Shown here: positions 15,548 through 23,117 of the stretch, in pieces | Layout of the letters: every line of letters starts with the position of its first letter | How positions within the stretch are numbered: the stretch's first letter is position 1 | Assembly (NCBI GenBank): GCA_024233835.1 | Contig: JACKPC010000004.1 | Span: 1 to 55,000, forward strand | Source: Leptospiraceae bacterium | Lineage (GTDB): Bacteria > Spirochaetota > Leptospiria > Leptospirales > Leptospiraceae | Reading direction: 5' to 3' | Length of the DNA stretch: 55,000 bases | Translations under genes and position numbers: made by a program | The notes under the pieces: generated by a model | Database searches by the model: none | What the model saw: only the letters and a program-made list of their open reading frames with translations | Told to the model about the DNA's origin: nothing

Positions 15548-16618
15548 TTAATTTTTTATATACGCTTTCGAACCGGGTGGAACCTGATCTAATTCACAGG
15601 AAAAGGTTTTCACTTCGGATATGTTTCCGAGATTATCGATAGCCCTGTAGAAAATCTTATACTCCCCTGAATTTCCACTTACCCGGATCTTACCGGGATA
15701 GCGTTTCCAACCCCCATTGGCTGTAAGACTATATTCAATCTTGAATATTCCGGTTTCGTTATCTTCTGCACGTAAAAGAACTTCGGTATTATTTAAACAA
15801 TAATTTTTTCCATTGAATTCACGAGTTACCGGGTTGGAACGAGCTTCCAAAATAGATGGTCCTTTTGCATCCACAAAAAATTCGACTTCTTTCTTTTTTG
15901 AAAGGTTTATAACTTTATCAAAGGCACGAATATAAAGTGTATACTTTCCGTGTTCAAAGAATTCTTTCTGGCTATCACGATAAGGTAAATTTCCCTGACC
16001 TTTATATTTCTGCTCTCCCTTCTTCCTTTCTTTGTCTTCTATGTTTACCAGTATTTCATAAACACCTGAAACCTTATCTGTAGCTTTCACAAACAGTTTC
16101 ACACCGGGTTTATAATAAAGTCTGGTTTCCCCCATAAATGAAGGACCTTCAAGTGTATAATAAACTTCAGGAGGAGTTCTATCCACAGTAATATCATAAG
16201 ACTTTTCCTCTTCAACATTTCCCAGTTTATCAAAGCCCTTATAATCCAGCCTGTATCTTCCTTCTTCCGAAAGAGAAATCGGGTAGGTATAAGCCTGGGT
16301 AGAATTTCCATTTATACTGTATTCGATATGAGAAAAAAGTTTTTCCGTCTCTTTCTTATCTTCTAAAAGTTTAAATTTATAACGTCCGTTCGTATAATAA
16401 CGACCCAGTTCGTCTCTTTGTAAAACACCTTCTTTGAAAGAAGCTTTCATTAACTTCACAATTTCCGCATGAAAATCTTCTCGTTTCAATTTTTGCAATT
16501 CTTCCTGAGTTTTGATACTCAGCTTAGAATCTTCGAGGATTTGCTTTTCTTCGGAAAAAAGTGCATTCAAACCCAGAACAAATGAAAAGACAAACAATAG
16601 TTTTATTAGTTTCTTCAA
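15548..16618 (-). CDS. OmpL47-like secreted protein with Ig-like repeats
   Basis: Encodes 356 residues with an N-terminal signal sequence (KKLIKLLFVFSFVLGLNALF). The mature part contains about three repeats of an Ig-like beta unit ending in YSINGN, FDKLGNVEEEKSYDITVD, FDKVINLSKK and IDNLGNISEVKTFSCELD. These D.xGN.S/E and DRTPP motifs match the OmpL47-type domains of leptospiral surface proteins. The start is a TTG at 16618 with GGGAG 8 nt upstream. It is convergent with the gene at 14734 with only 13 bp between stops, and lies downstream of the histidine kinase gene in the same direction with a 95-bp gap. Probably exported to the periplasm or outer membrane; ligand unknown. Confidence 0.8.
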   Translation of the reverse strand: MKKLIKLLFVFSFVLGLNALFSEEKQILEDSKLSIKTQEELQKLKREDFHAEIVKLMKASFKEGVLQRDELGRYYTNGRYKFKLLEDKKETEKLFSHIEYSINGNSTQAYTYPISLSEEGRYRLDYKGFDKLGNVEEEKSYDITVDRTPPEVYYTLEGPSFMGETRLYYKPGVKLFVKATDKVSGVYEILVNIEDKERKKGEQKYKGQGNLPYRDSQKEFFEHGKYTLYIRAFDKVINLSKKKEVEFFVDAKGPSILEARSNPVTREFNGKNYCLNNTEVLLRAEDNETGIFKIEYSLTANGGWKRYPGKIRVSGNSGEYKIFYRAIDNLGNISEVKTFSCELDQVPPGSKAYIKN

Positions 16619-16713
16619 ATTAATCTCCCTTTTTCTACTCTTCTAAATCAATAAAGAAGAAGCTTCAAGTAATTTTTAGTCTTCGGTGGATAACTCAAGA
16701 AAAATATGCAAAA

Positions 16714-18303
16714 CTACGCTTCAGTTTGAATAAATTCTGCCGGTAAAAATACATAAAATGTGGTTCCATTTGAATTGGATTCAAATTCTATTTTACCACT
16801 GTGTTTCTCAAGAATTCTCTGAACAATCCCGAGGCCGAGGCCACTCCCTTCTCCCTGTTCCTTAGTTGTAAAAAAAGGATCGAAAATTTTTCCCTGTATA
16901 TTCTCCGGAATACCGGGTCCATTGTCCTTAATTCCTACAATAACATATTCGGCTTCTCTGTGTATACGAATATGGATACAACCTTTAAATTTCATCGCTT
17001 GAATTGCATTATGAACCAGATTAGTCCATACCTGGAGCAAATCATCCGGAAAACAATATAGCATAGGAAGTTCTTCATAGTCTTTTATAACCTCAATTCC
17101 CTTTTTTATATAATTGTAATACAACGTTAAAACGGTTTCAATATTTTCATGGAGTTGAACCAACTTTTTCTCCGTAGAAGTTTCAAAGCGTGAAAAGTTC
17201 TTTAAGGCATAGAGTATCTTGGAAGCCCTATCAACAGCAATCTGGATTGTTCTTGTATTTCTTTTTAAATTTATCTGTAAAAGAATAAAATCAATTAATG
17301 TAGATGCTTGTGGATGTAAAAAAACTTCAGGATATTTTTTTATAGCTTCGGATATACCGAAATCTACCATTGTATCTGCGATGATAAAGGCGTTTTCAAG
17401 GCCCATAGAATTTAATTCTTCTGTTAATTCTTTTTTCCGTTTCCTATATATGGATCCACTAAAATGTTCATTACTCTTATAGCCATCTTCAATTAGTTCA
17501 TTTACTTTCCGAAGTTCTTGTTCTGAGAGACTATAAATCACAGGGAGCAGATCGGGAAAAATGTTTTGAATTTTCTCCAGACAATTTTCGCTGAGTTGAT
17601 TGGATGCCAAAATGGCACCGATAGGATTATTTATTTCATGTGCAATCCCTGCAATTAACTGCCCCAGGGATGCCATTTTTTCTGTTTGAATTAACTTATC
17701 ACGAGTATTCTGTAAGCGTTTTATTGTATGTTGTAACTCTTCTTTTTGTTCCTCAATCAAACGATTCCTAAGTAATATTGTTTTATTGGCTTCCTTTAAC
17801 TTTTCAGCATATTTGTATTCACTAATGTCCTGTATATTTCCTAATATTTCTTTTGGCTTTCCATCAGGATCCCTCGAAAAAATAGTATCAATTTCCCGAA
17901 ACCATATATATTTACCAGCATTATTCTTCAGTCTATATTCAATCGTAATCGATACACCATCTGCTAAATGACTATAGGATGCAATATGCTGTTTAATTTT
18001 AGTAATATCTTCAATATGCAGAATACTAAAAAAAAATCCTGGCGTATCTTCGATGAAATTTCTATCATAACCTAAAGATCTAAAAATACTCCGGTTCACA
18101 TATATATTTTTATGTGTGTTAATATCACTTACATATACAATTGCAGGTACCGTATCTACAACTCTTTGTATGAATAACTTATTCTTCTCATTACCATCAA
18201 TTAGGGACCTCATTTCCTTTTCTAGAGATTTTAATTTTTTCTCATTTTCTAAAAGCAAGTTCCATACTTCTTCTTTAGATAAGCTGTTATAATCCAAATC
18301 CAT
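16714..18303 (-). CDS. PAS sensor histidine kinase
   Basis: Encodes 529 residues with no membrane segment. A coiled coil at about 15-45 is followed by a PAS domain (about 45-165, VVDTVPAIVYVSDI, YIWFREIDTIFSRDPDG). A second coiled coil (165-210) leads to the HisKA-type H-box LGQLIAGIAHEINNPIGAI with phosphoacceptor His222. An unusual helical insertion of about 130 residues follows before the ATPase domain, which has the N-box NLVHNAIQAM, DNGPGIP and GEGSGLGLGIV. All catalytic motifs are intact. No receiver domain or response-regulator gene adjoins it, so it is an orphan kinase here. The ATG at 18303 has AAGGTGTAGAG just upstream. Confidence 0.92.
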   Translation of the reverse strand: MDLDYNSLSKEEVWNLLLENEKKLKSLEKEMRSLIDGNEKNKLFIQRVVDTVPAIVYVSDINTHKNIYVNRSIFRSLGYDRNFIEDTPGFFFSILHIEDITKIKQHIASYSHLADGVSITIEYRLKNNAGKYIWFREIDTIFSRDPDGKPKEILGNIQDISEYKYAEKLKEANKTILLRNRLIEEQKEELQHTIKRLQNTRDKLIQTEKMASLGQLIAGIAHEINNPIGAILASNQLSENCLEKIQNIFPDLLPVIYSLSEQELRKVNELIEDGYKSNEHFSGSIYRKRKKELTEELNSMGLENAFIIADTMVDFGISEAIKKYPEVFLHPQASTLIDFILLQINLKRNTRTIQIAVDRASKILYALKNFSRFETSTEKKLVQLHENIETVLTLYYNYIKKGIEVIKDYEELPMLYCFPDDLLQVWTNLVHNAIQAMKFKGCIHIRIHREAEYVIVGIKDNGPGIPENIQGKIFDPFFTTKEQGEGSGLGLGIVQRILEKHSGKIEFESNSNGTTFYVFLPAEFIQTEA

Positions 18304-18372
18304 CTCTACACCTTTTCTAAGTATTCACGAAAAATAAGCTTAAGTCAAGGAAGTTCTGTAAGTTTTGAAAGA

Positions 18373-19644
18373 TTAGGAAGAAAAAAGGAATAAACAAACC
18401 TTTATCGGTAAGCCCCCCTGAGAAAAATAGGCAGCTTCGCGTATGCAGGTTTCAGGAAGATGGGAATCAAAGGCCTTATAGCTGTCTTCATCCGGACAAA
18501 AAATAAAACCATAGAGCAAGTCTTTTCTTTTGTTCTGAATGGAAACCAGTTTCTTTGCGATCCGGGAATAGTTTTCACTTATCCTGCCCGCAGACAACAT
18601 TCTCTTTCCATAAGGTGGATTTAATGGTACAAATAATTCTCCCACAAGTTCTGCTTCGAAATTTCCTTCCGAAAAAAAATCAGCTTTATATAAGGAAAAT
18701 AGATTTCTTTCCGAAGTTCCTGTTTTCGAAAAAAGAGAAAGAAATTTTTGAATATTCGATTCAGCCACCTGCAAAGCTTCCGAATGAATATCAAGACCAA
18801 TTATCTGTTTCGGTAAATAATTAATTCTTGATAGTAATAAATGGTTTTTTAGAAATTCATAATGCTCTTTTTGAAAAAAAGTTAGGGAAACAAGAGAAAA
18901 CTCTCTTGTGAATTGTAAATTACTAACAGAATTAATAAAATTTAAAAATTCAATTCCGAAAGTCATAGAACCACAAAATGGAATAAAGACCCGTTCAGGC
19001 AAAAACTTAAGTCCATTTTTATCTAAAAAGGTTTTCATTCTTTGCATAGAGAGAATAGCTATATCTTCCCTGATGGGTGCGCTTTTAGAAAGAGTTATGC
19101 GGTACTGTCTTTTGTATAGTTTTTGACCGGCAAGAGACAGATATGCTGATATATACTTTTTATCCGCTTCGAGATAAATAGGAATTCCTCCTTCCTCTTC
19201 ACGAATTTTAAGTTTATCTCCCAAAGCCCTTAGAAATAAAGATTTTAACTCCAGCATGTTGATATGCGAAAAAGAAGCAATGCGTGTATGAAGATGAATG
19301 CAGCTATGATTGTTTAGTATATATTCATACTCATAATTACCAAATTTTTTATCCAAAATAGATGGATGATTGGGGAAGCGATATAATAATAATCGAACAT
19401 CTGCTAGAAAATTCGCTTTTAAAAGAAACTCTACATAAGAATAATAATGAAGATTTTTTATACGGATACGATTTCCATCCAGCAATATCTCAGGTGAAAA
19501 ACGATGCTCTCGAAGAGAATTTACTAAACTTAATTTACAAAGTTCCAGGGTTTCCTCTAAAAACCCGGGTGCATATTCAAGGTATATTTCTTTTGGTTTA
19601 GACAAAAACTTTTGCTTTATTTTTCTAAGGGGTATTGCTTCCAT
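18373..19644 (-). CDS. RlmL-like SAM-dependent RNA methyltransferase
   Basis: Encodes about 423 residues. The middle and C-terminal parts resemble the THUMP/UPF0020 methyltransferases that modify guanine in 23S rRNA (RlmL/RlmN2-like): YLSLAGQKLYKRQYR and SAPIREDIA match the conserved G..LhrRGYR...APLRE region. VFIPFCGSMTFGIEFL is the SAM-binding region and LNPPYGKRM is the N6/N2-amino methyltransferase catalytic motif. The N-terminal 180 residues are divergent, so the exact target base is uncertain. I chose ATG 19644; a TTG at 19674 would add ten residues but lies at the rarA start. The gene is divergent from rarA with only 29 bp between starts, so its promoter must overlap rarA coding DNA or be shared. 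Confidence 0.7.
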   Translation of the reverse strand: MEAIPLRKIKQKFLSKPKEIYLEYAPGFLEETLELCKLSLVNSLREHRFSPEILLDGNRIRIKNLHYYSYVEFLLKANFLADVRLLLYRFPNHPSILDKKFGNYEYEYILNNHSCIHLHTRIASFSHINMLELKSLFLRALGDKLKIREEEGGIPIYLEADKKYISAYLSLAGQKLYKRQYRITLSKSAPIREDIAILSMQRMKTFLDKNGLKFLPERVFIPFCGSMTFGIEFLNFINSVSNLQFTREFSLVSLTFFQKEHYEFLKNHLLLSRINYLPKQIIGLDIHSEALQVAESNIQKFLSLFSKTGTSERNLFSLYKADFFSEGNFEAELVGELFVPLNPPYGKRMLSAGRISENYSRIAKKLVSIQNKRKDLLYGFIFCPDEDSYKAFDSHLPETCIREAAYFSQGGLPIKVCLFLFSS

Positions 19645-19662
19645 ATCCAGGTAATAGTATTC

Positions 19663-19668
19663 AGGAGG
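19663..19668 (+). promoter_or_regulatory. Shine-Dalgarno that fixes the rarA start
   Basis: A perfect AGGAGG lies 5 nt before ATG 19674. This rules in that ATG over an in-frame start at 19635 that would overlap the divergent methyltransferase. Confidence 0.75.
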
Positions 19669-19673
19669 CCTCA

Positions 19674-20945
19674 ATGGATGAAAGTCTTTTTCAAAATAAT
19701 ATCAGTCCTTTAGCTGCAAGGCTACGCCCGACACAATTTTCAGAAGTAATCGGACAAACCGGGGCCATTCACTTATTACAAAACCTCTACAAACCCACTT
19801 CTTTACTCCTATACGGCCCTCCCGGAAGCGGAAAAACCACTCTTGCTTTACTTCTAAGCAAAAAATGGAACATACCCCATGTTCATCTGAGTGCGATTTC
19901 CTCCGGGGTCAAGGAAATCAAAGAGCTTATCCAAAAAGCCAAAAAGACAGGCAGCATTGCCCTTTTTCTGGATGAAATACATCGCTTTTCCAGTTCCCAA
20001 CAGGACAGCCTCCTCGATGCAGTAGAAAAAGGGGAAATCATATTGATCGGGGCAAGCACCGAAAATCCGGCTTTCCGTATTAATCGTCCTCTCCTATCCA
20101 GGATGAGAATTTATAAACTCGAAGCCCTGAACAAAGAAGCACTAAACCAAATTTTTGATAGAGGTCTAAAAGACTTATCTTTATCAGTCAAATTTGAATC
20201 GGAAGTCAGAGATTATTTGATTAGTTTAGCAGGAGGTGATGCCAGAAAACTTCTGGGGCTTTTAGAAGCCGTAGCTGAAAGCTGTTCCGAAGAGGATAAA
20301 AACATTTCTCTCTTTTCGATAAAAGAAAAGCTATCTTCCAAAGTATTAATCTATGATAGAAGTGGTGAAAATCATTATGACTTCATTTCCGCATTTATAA
20401 AATCCATTCGGGGAAGTGATCCGGACGCAGCCCTATATTATCTCGCCTGCATGTTAGAAGGCGGAGAAGACCCTGTTTTCATCATGAGAAGAATGGTAAT
20501 CCTTGCCAGTGAAGATATTGGGAATGCATCTCTTTATGCTCTTCCTCTGGCCACATCGGCACTTAATGCTGTAGAAAGAATCGGAATGCCGGAAGCAAGA
20601 ATTATTATGGCACATGTTTGCACCTACTTAGCGTCCTGCCCCAAGTCCAATTCGGCATATAATGGAATTGAAAAAGCACTTGCTTATGTTAGAAAAAATG
20701 GTCCTTCCATTACCATCCCCCTTCATCTCCGAAACGCTCCCACCTTTCTTCATAAAAAAGAAGGTGCCGGAAAAGACTATAGGTATCCCCATGAATATCC
20801 CAATCACTTTATAGAAGAATCTTATTTCCCGGAAGAGCTGAAAGAAGAGTCTCCTCAATTTTATTATCCTTCGGATCTTGGAGGAGAGAAGAAATTAAAA
20901 GAATGGTTACATTTTTTATGGAAAGATAAAAAAGAATATTTATAA
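19674..20945 (+). CDS. rarA: Replication-associated recombination protein RarA (MgsA)
   Basis: Encodes about 423 residues, the usual length. It opens with PLAARLRPTQFSEVIGQ, then Walker A GPPGSGKTT, Walker B ALFLDEIHRFS and the sensor region IGASTENPAF, with an arginine finger in LLSRMRIYKL. The C-terminal clamp-loader-like part has RGSDPDAALYYLACMLEGGEDP, RRMVILASEDIGNA and the YKYPHDYPNHF-like signature (YRYPHEYPNHF). RarA is a tetrameric AAA+ ATPase acting at stalled replication forks with SSB. The start is fixed by AGGAGG. It is a stand-alone gene, divergent from the RlmL-like methyltransferase. Confidence 0.96.
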   Translation: MDESLFQNNISPLAARLRPTQFSEVIGQTGAIHLLQNLYKPTSLLLYGPPGSGKTTLALLLSKKWNIPHVHLSAISSGVKEIKELIQKAKKTGSIALFLDEIHRFSSSQQDSLLDAVEKGEIILIGASTENPAFRINRPLLSRMRIYKLEALNKEALNQIFDRGLKDLSLSVKFESEVRDYLISLAGGDARKLLGLLEAVAESCSEEDKNISLFSIKEKLSSKVLIYDRSGENHYDFISAFIKSIRGSDPDAALYYLACMLEGGEDPVFIMRRMVILASEDIGNASLYALPLATSALNAVERIGMPEARIIMAHVCTYLASCPKSNSAYNGIEKALAYVRKNGPSITIPLHLRNAPTFLHKKEGAGKDYRYPHEYPNHFIEESYFPEELKEESPQFYYPSDLGGEKKLKEWLHFLWKDKKEYL

Positions 20946-21085
20946 AAATCTCCTATATTCGGGAATTCGAGTAATTATTTTTTTATTATATAGAGATAAA
21001 ATATTTAAAATTTTATTGCATAATTTGTTAAAATTAAAAAACATTTTGTTAGCTCGAAAAATTGACTTTTATTTAGAGGTATTAG

Positions 21086-21433
21086 ATGATCCTGGTTGTT
21101 GACGATTCTGAATTTATGCGAGAAACTGTTACTGCAGCTCTGTCTATTTTTAATTATGAAGCCATGTCGGCAAGCGATGGTCTGGATGCACTTAAAAAAT
21201 ATGAGAGCGGAGAATTTGAATTAATTATTACCGACATTAATATGCCTGAATTAGATGGAATCGGTCTAATAAAGGAAATCCGTAAAAAAAATCAGGATAT
21301 ACCCATTATAGTCCTAACTACAGAATCAGAAGATGATATTAAAACAGAAGCTTTAGAGATAGGCGCCGATGGTTGGCTCGTCAAACCCTTCCAACCTCCT
21401 CAACTACTTTCTATGATTCGGGAACTCCTTTAA
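21086..21433 (+). CDS. CheY-like single-domain response regulator
   Basis: Encodes 115 residues forming one receiver domain: the acidic pair in LVVDDSEFMRETV, the phosphoacceptor Asp50 in LIITDINMPELDG, the conserved Thr in IIVLTTESED and the Lys in GWLVKPFQP. No output domain is present. It is followed 1 nt later by the receiver/ATPase gene and lies beside the MCP-CheA-CheW operon, so it is the likely phosphorylation target of that CheA. The SD is AGAGG, 8 nt upstream. The 140 bp before it are very AT-rich and probably hold its promoter. Confidence 0.93.
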   Translation: MILVVDDSEFMRETVTAALSIFNYEAMSASDGLDALKKYESGEFELIITDINMPELDGIGLIKEIRKKNQDIPIIVLTTESEDDIKTEALEIGADGWLVKPFQPPQLLSMIRELL

Positions 21434-21434
21434 A

Positions 21435-22679
21435 ATGCTGAATAAAAAAGAAATAGACATTCTGATAGTAGACAACGATGAAACCATTTTAAAAAACTAT
21501 AAAGCCTTTCTGGAAAAAGAAAACTACAGAGTCGATACGGCAAGTAGTATTTCTCAAGCCAGTCTGATTATCATTGAAACCGAACCTCATGTAGTCATTA
21601 TTGATGCTGAAAATATCGGGATAGGAAACAATTTTCTCCGCTCCCTTCAAAAAATAGATATACATTCCCAGGTGATCATCAACTCTAATAGTATATCCAA
21701 AGATATTCAGTACAAACTTCAAACCGGTCTATGTTATGCCTGTGTAGTGAAACAAAATATGGTATCAGAAGAGTTGTTACAATATATCAAGCAGGCAGAG
21801 GAACTTTATCTCAAAGTTAAAAATATTTCAAGGGAACTAAATGAGAGAGATCAACCTTACAAGAAAGATATAGATTGGATTATCTGGCAATTAAGAAAAA
21901 AGCAGGATTCTCAGTATATCATGGGAATAGCCATTTTAGAAACTCTCGTCCATACTGTGTTTCAGGGTATGGGACTGGGTTCAACAATTTCTGTTTTAGA
22001 CCTTATTCATATGAGTAAACAGGAGGATGGACAAAATACAATTATCAAAACCAATTTGATGAATCTCTTATTGAAAAACTCAGATCCTATGAGAAATATC
22101 AAAAGTAACCTTGATAATTTAATTCATTATTTAAAGTGTGAATATGATAAAGAAATAGTCACGGCTGCTGATATTGAGAATATAATTGATGAATCTCTCA
22201 AGAAAACAGATTGTTTCAGGGCAATAAAAGAGCAAAATGTGGTTCGAAGTCGAATCAGTTTCCCGGACACTCTTATTTCCAATAAGAAATTTTTAGGTGT
22301 ATGCTTTAGGGAATTATTCACAAACAGTTATAAATACTCGCCACCTAATTCCAAGATTTTATTGACCCAGGGTTATTCTGATATAGGTCTATCGATTATT
22401 CTGATTAATTCGATTCAAAAATTATCCAAGGGTATTAGCGGAATTCCAAAAGAATATGAAAACCAGGTTTTTGAACCTTTTTTTAGAATTAACAAAATTT
22501 ATGACGAGCGATTTAACTTAGAAGAGCTGGGCTTTGGTGTTGGATTGGCTATTTTAAAAAAGGGTTTTAGTTCTCTCGGAGGAAAGATATACATATACGA
22601 AGCAATGGATCATATTTCTTCATTTGAGCCTCAAAGAATCATTATTACCGAAATTATATTTCGGAGGACGGAAAAATAA
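21435..22679 (+). CDS. Receiver domain with degenerate histidine-kinase-type ATPase
   Basis: Encodes 414 residues. An N-terminal receiver has LIVDNDETI and candidate phosphoacceptor Asp57 in VVIIDAEN. A central helical region of about 150 residues has no recognisable H-box. The C-terminal HATPase fold has an N-box-like RELFTNSYKYSP, a G1 box reading SKGISGIP where DxGxGI is expected (the Asp is replaced), and GFGVGLAILKKGF as G2. Without an H-box and with an altered G1 box it is unlikely to be a normal kinase; it may bind ATP or act as a phosphorylated scaffold or phosphatase. It is co-transcribed with the CheY-like gene and ends 3 bp from the convergent cheW. Confidence 0.8.
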   Translation: MLNKKEIDILIVDNDETILKNYKAFLEKENYRVDTASSISQASLIIIETEPHVVIIDAENIGIGNNFLRSLQKIDIHSQVIINSNSISKDIQYKLQTGLCYACVVKQNMVSEELLQYIKQAEELYLKVKNISRELNERDQPYKKDIDWIIWQLRKKQDSQYIMGIAILETLVHTVFQGMGLGSTISVLDLIHMSKQEDGQNTIIKTNLMNLLLKNSDPMRNIKSNLDNLIHYLKCEYDKEIVTAADIENIIDESLKKTDCFRAIKEQNVVRSRISFPDTLISNKKFLGVCFRELFTNSYKYSPPNSKILLTQGYSDIGLSIILINSIQKLSKGISGIPKEYENQVFEPFFRINKIYDERFNLEELGFGVGLAILKKGFSSLGGKIYIYEAMDHISSFEPQRIIITEIIFRRTEK

Positions 22680-22682
22680 TCT

Positions 22683-23117
22683 TCATTTTACAAGCCATAA
22701 ATTTGGAATATTCAGAATCATAACCATGCCTTCTTTGATATCAAATACTTTTGAGATATATTCTAACTCTAAAGAGTCAAGATAATCTTCAGCATCTTTT
22801 AAATTTTCTTTTTCTATTGCCATTACTTCCGGAAGGGTATCTGAGCTTATTGCAATAGATTTATCTTCATGTTGAAACCGAATCACTACATCCCTTATTC
22901 TTCCCTGTATTTTTTTTTTGTAAATGAGCGTCGGAAGTTCAAGCACCGTAATAACATCTCCTCGAAAATTAGCAACACCGGAAATGTAGCTTTGTGCATA
23001 TGGTATTTTTAATATTTCAATATTTTTTTGCGTCTCTATACAATACTTAATTTCAGCACCATAGTATCGATCATCAATTTTCCAGTATACGATCTGCATT
23101 TTTTTATTTTTTTTCAT
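22683..23117 (-). CDS. cheW: CheW-like chemotaxis adaptor
   Basis: Encodes 144 residues, a single CheW domain: VYWKIDDRYYGAEIKYCIE, then the hallmark IPYAQSYISGVANFRGDVITVLEL and a C-terminal GMVMILNIPNL. CheW couples chemoreceptors to CheA. The ATG at 23117 overlaps the TGA of cheA, and a GGAG sits inside the end of cheA, so translation is coupled. It is the last gene of the MCP-STAS-cheA-cheW unit and converges on the receiver/ATPase gene. Confidence 0.92.
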   Translation of the reverse strand: MKKNKKMQIVYWKIDDRYYGAEIKYCIETQKNIEILKIPYAQSYISGVANFRGDVITVLELPTLIYKKKIQGRIRDVVIRFQHEDKSIAISSDTLPEVMAIEKENLKDAEDYLDSLELEYISKVFDIKEGMVMILNIPNLWLVK

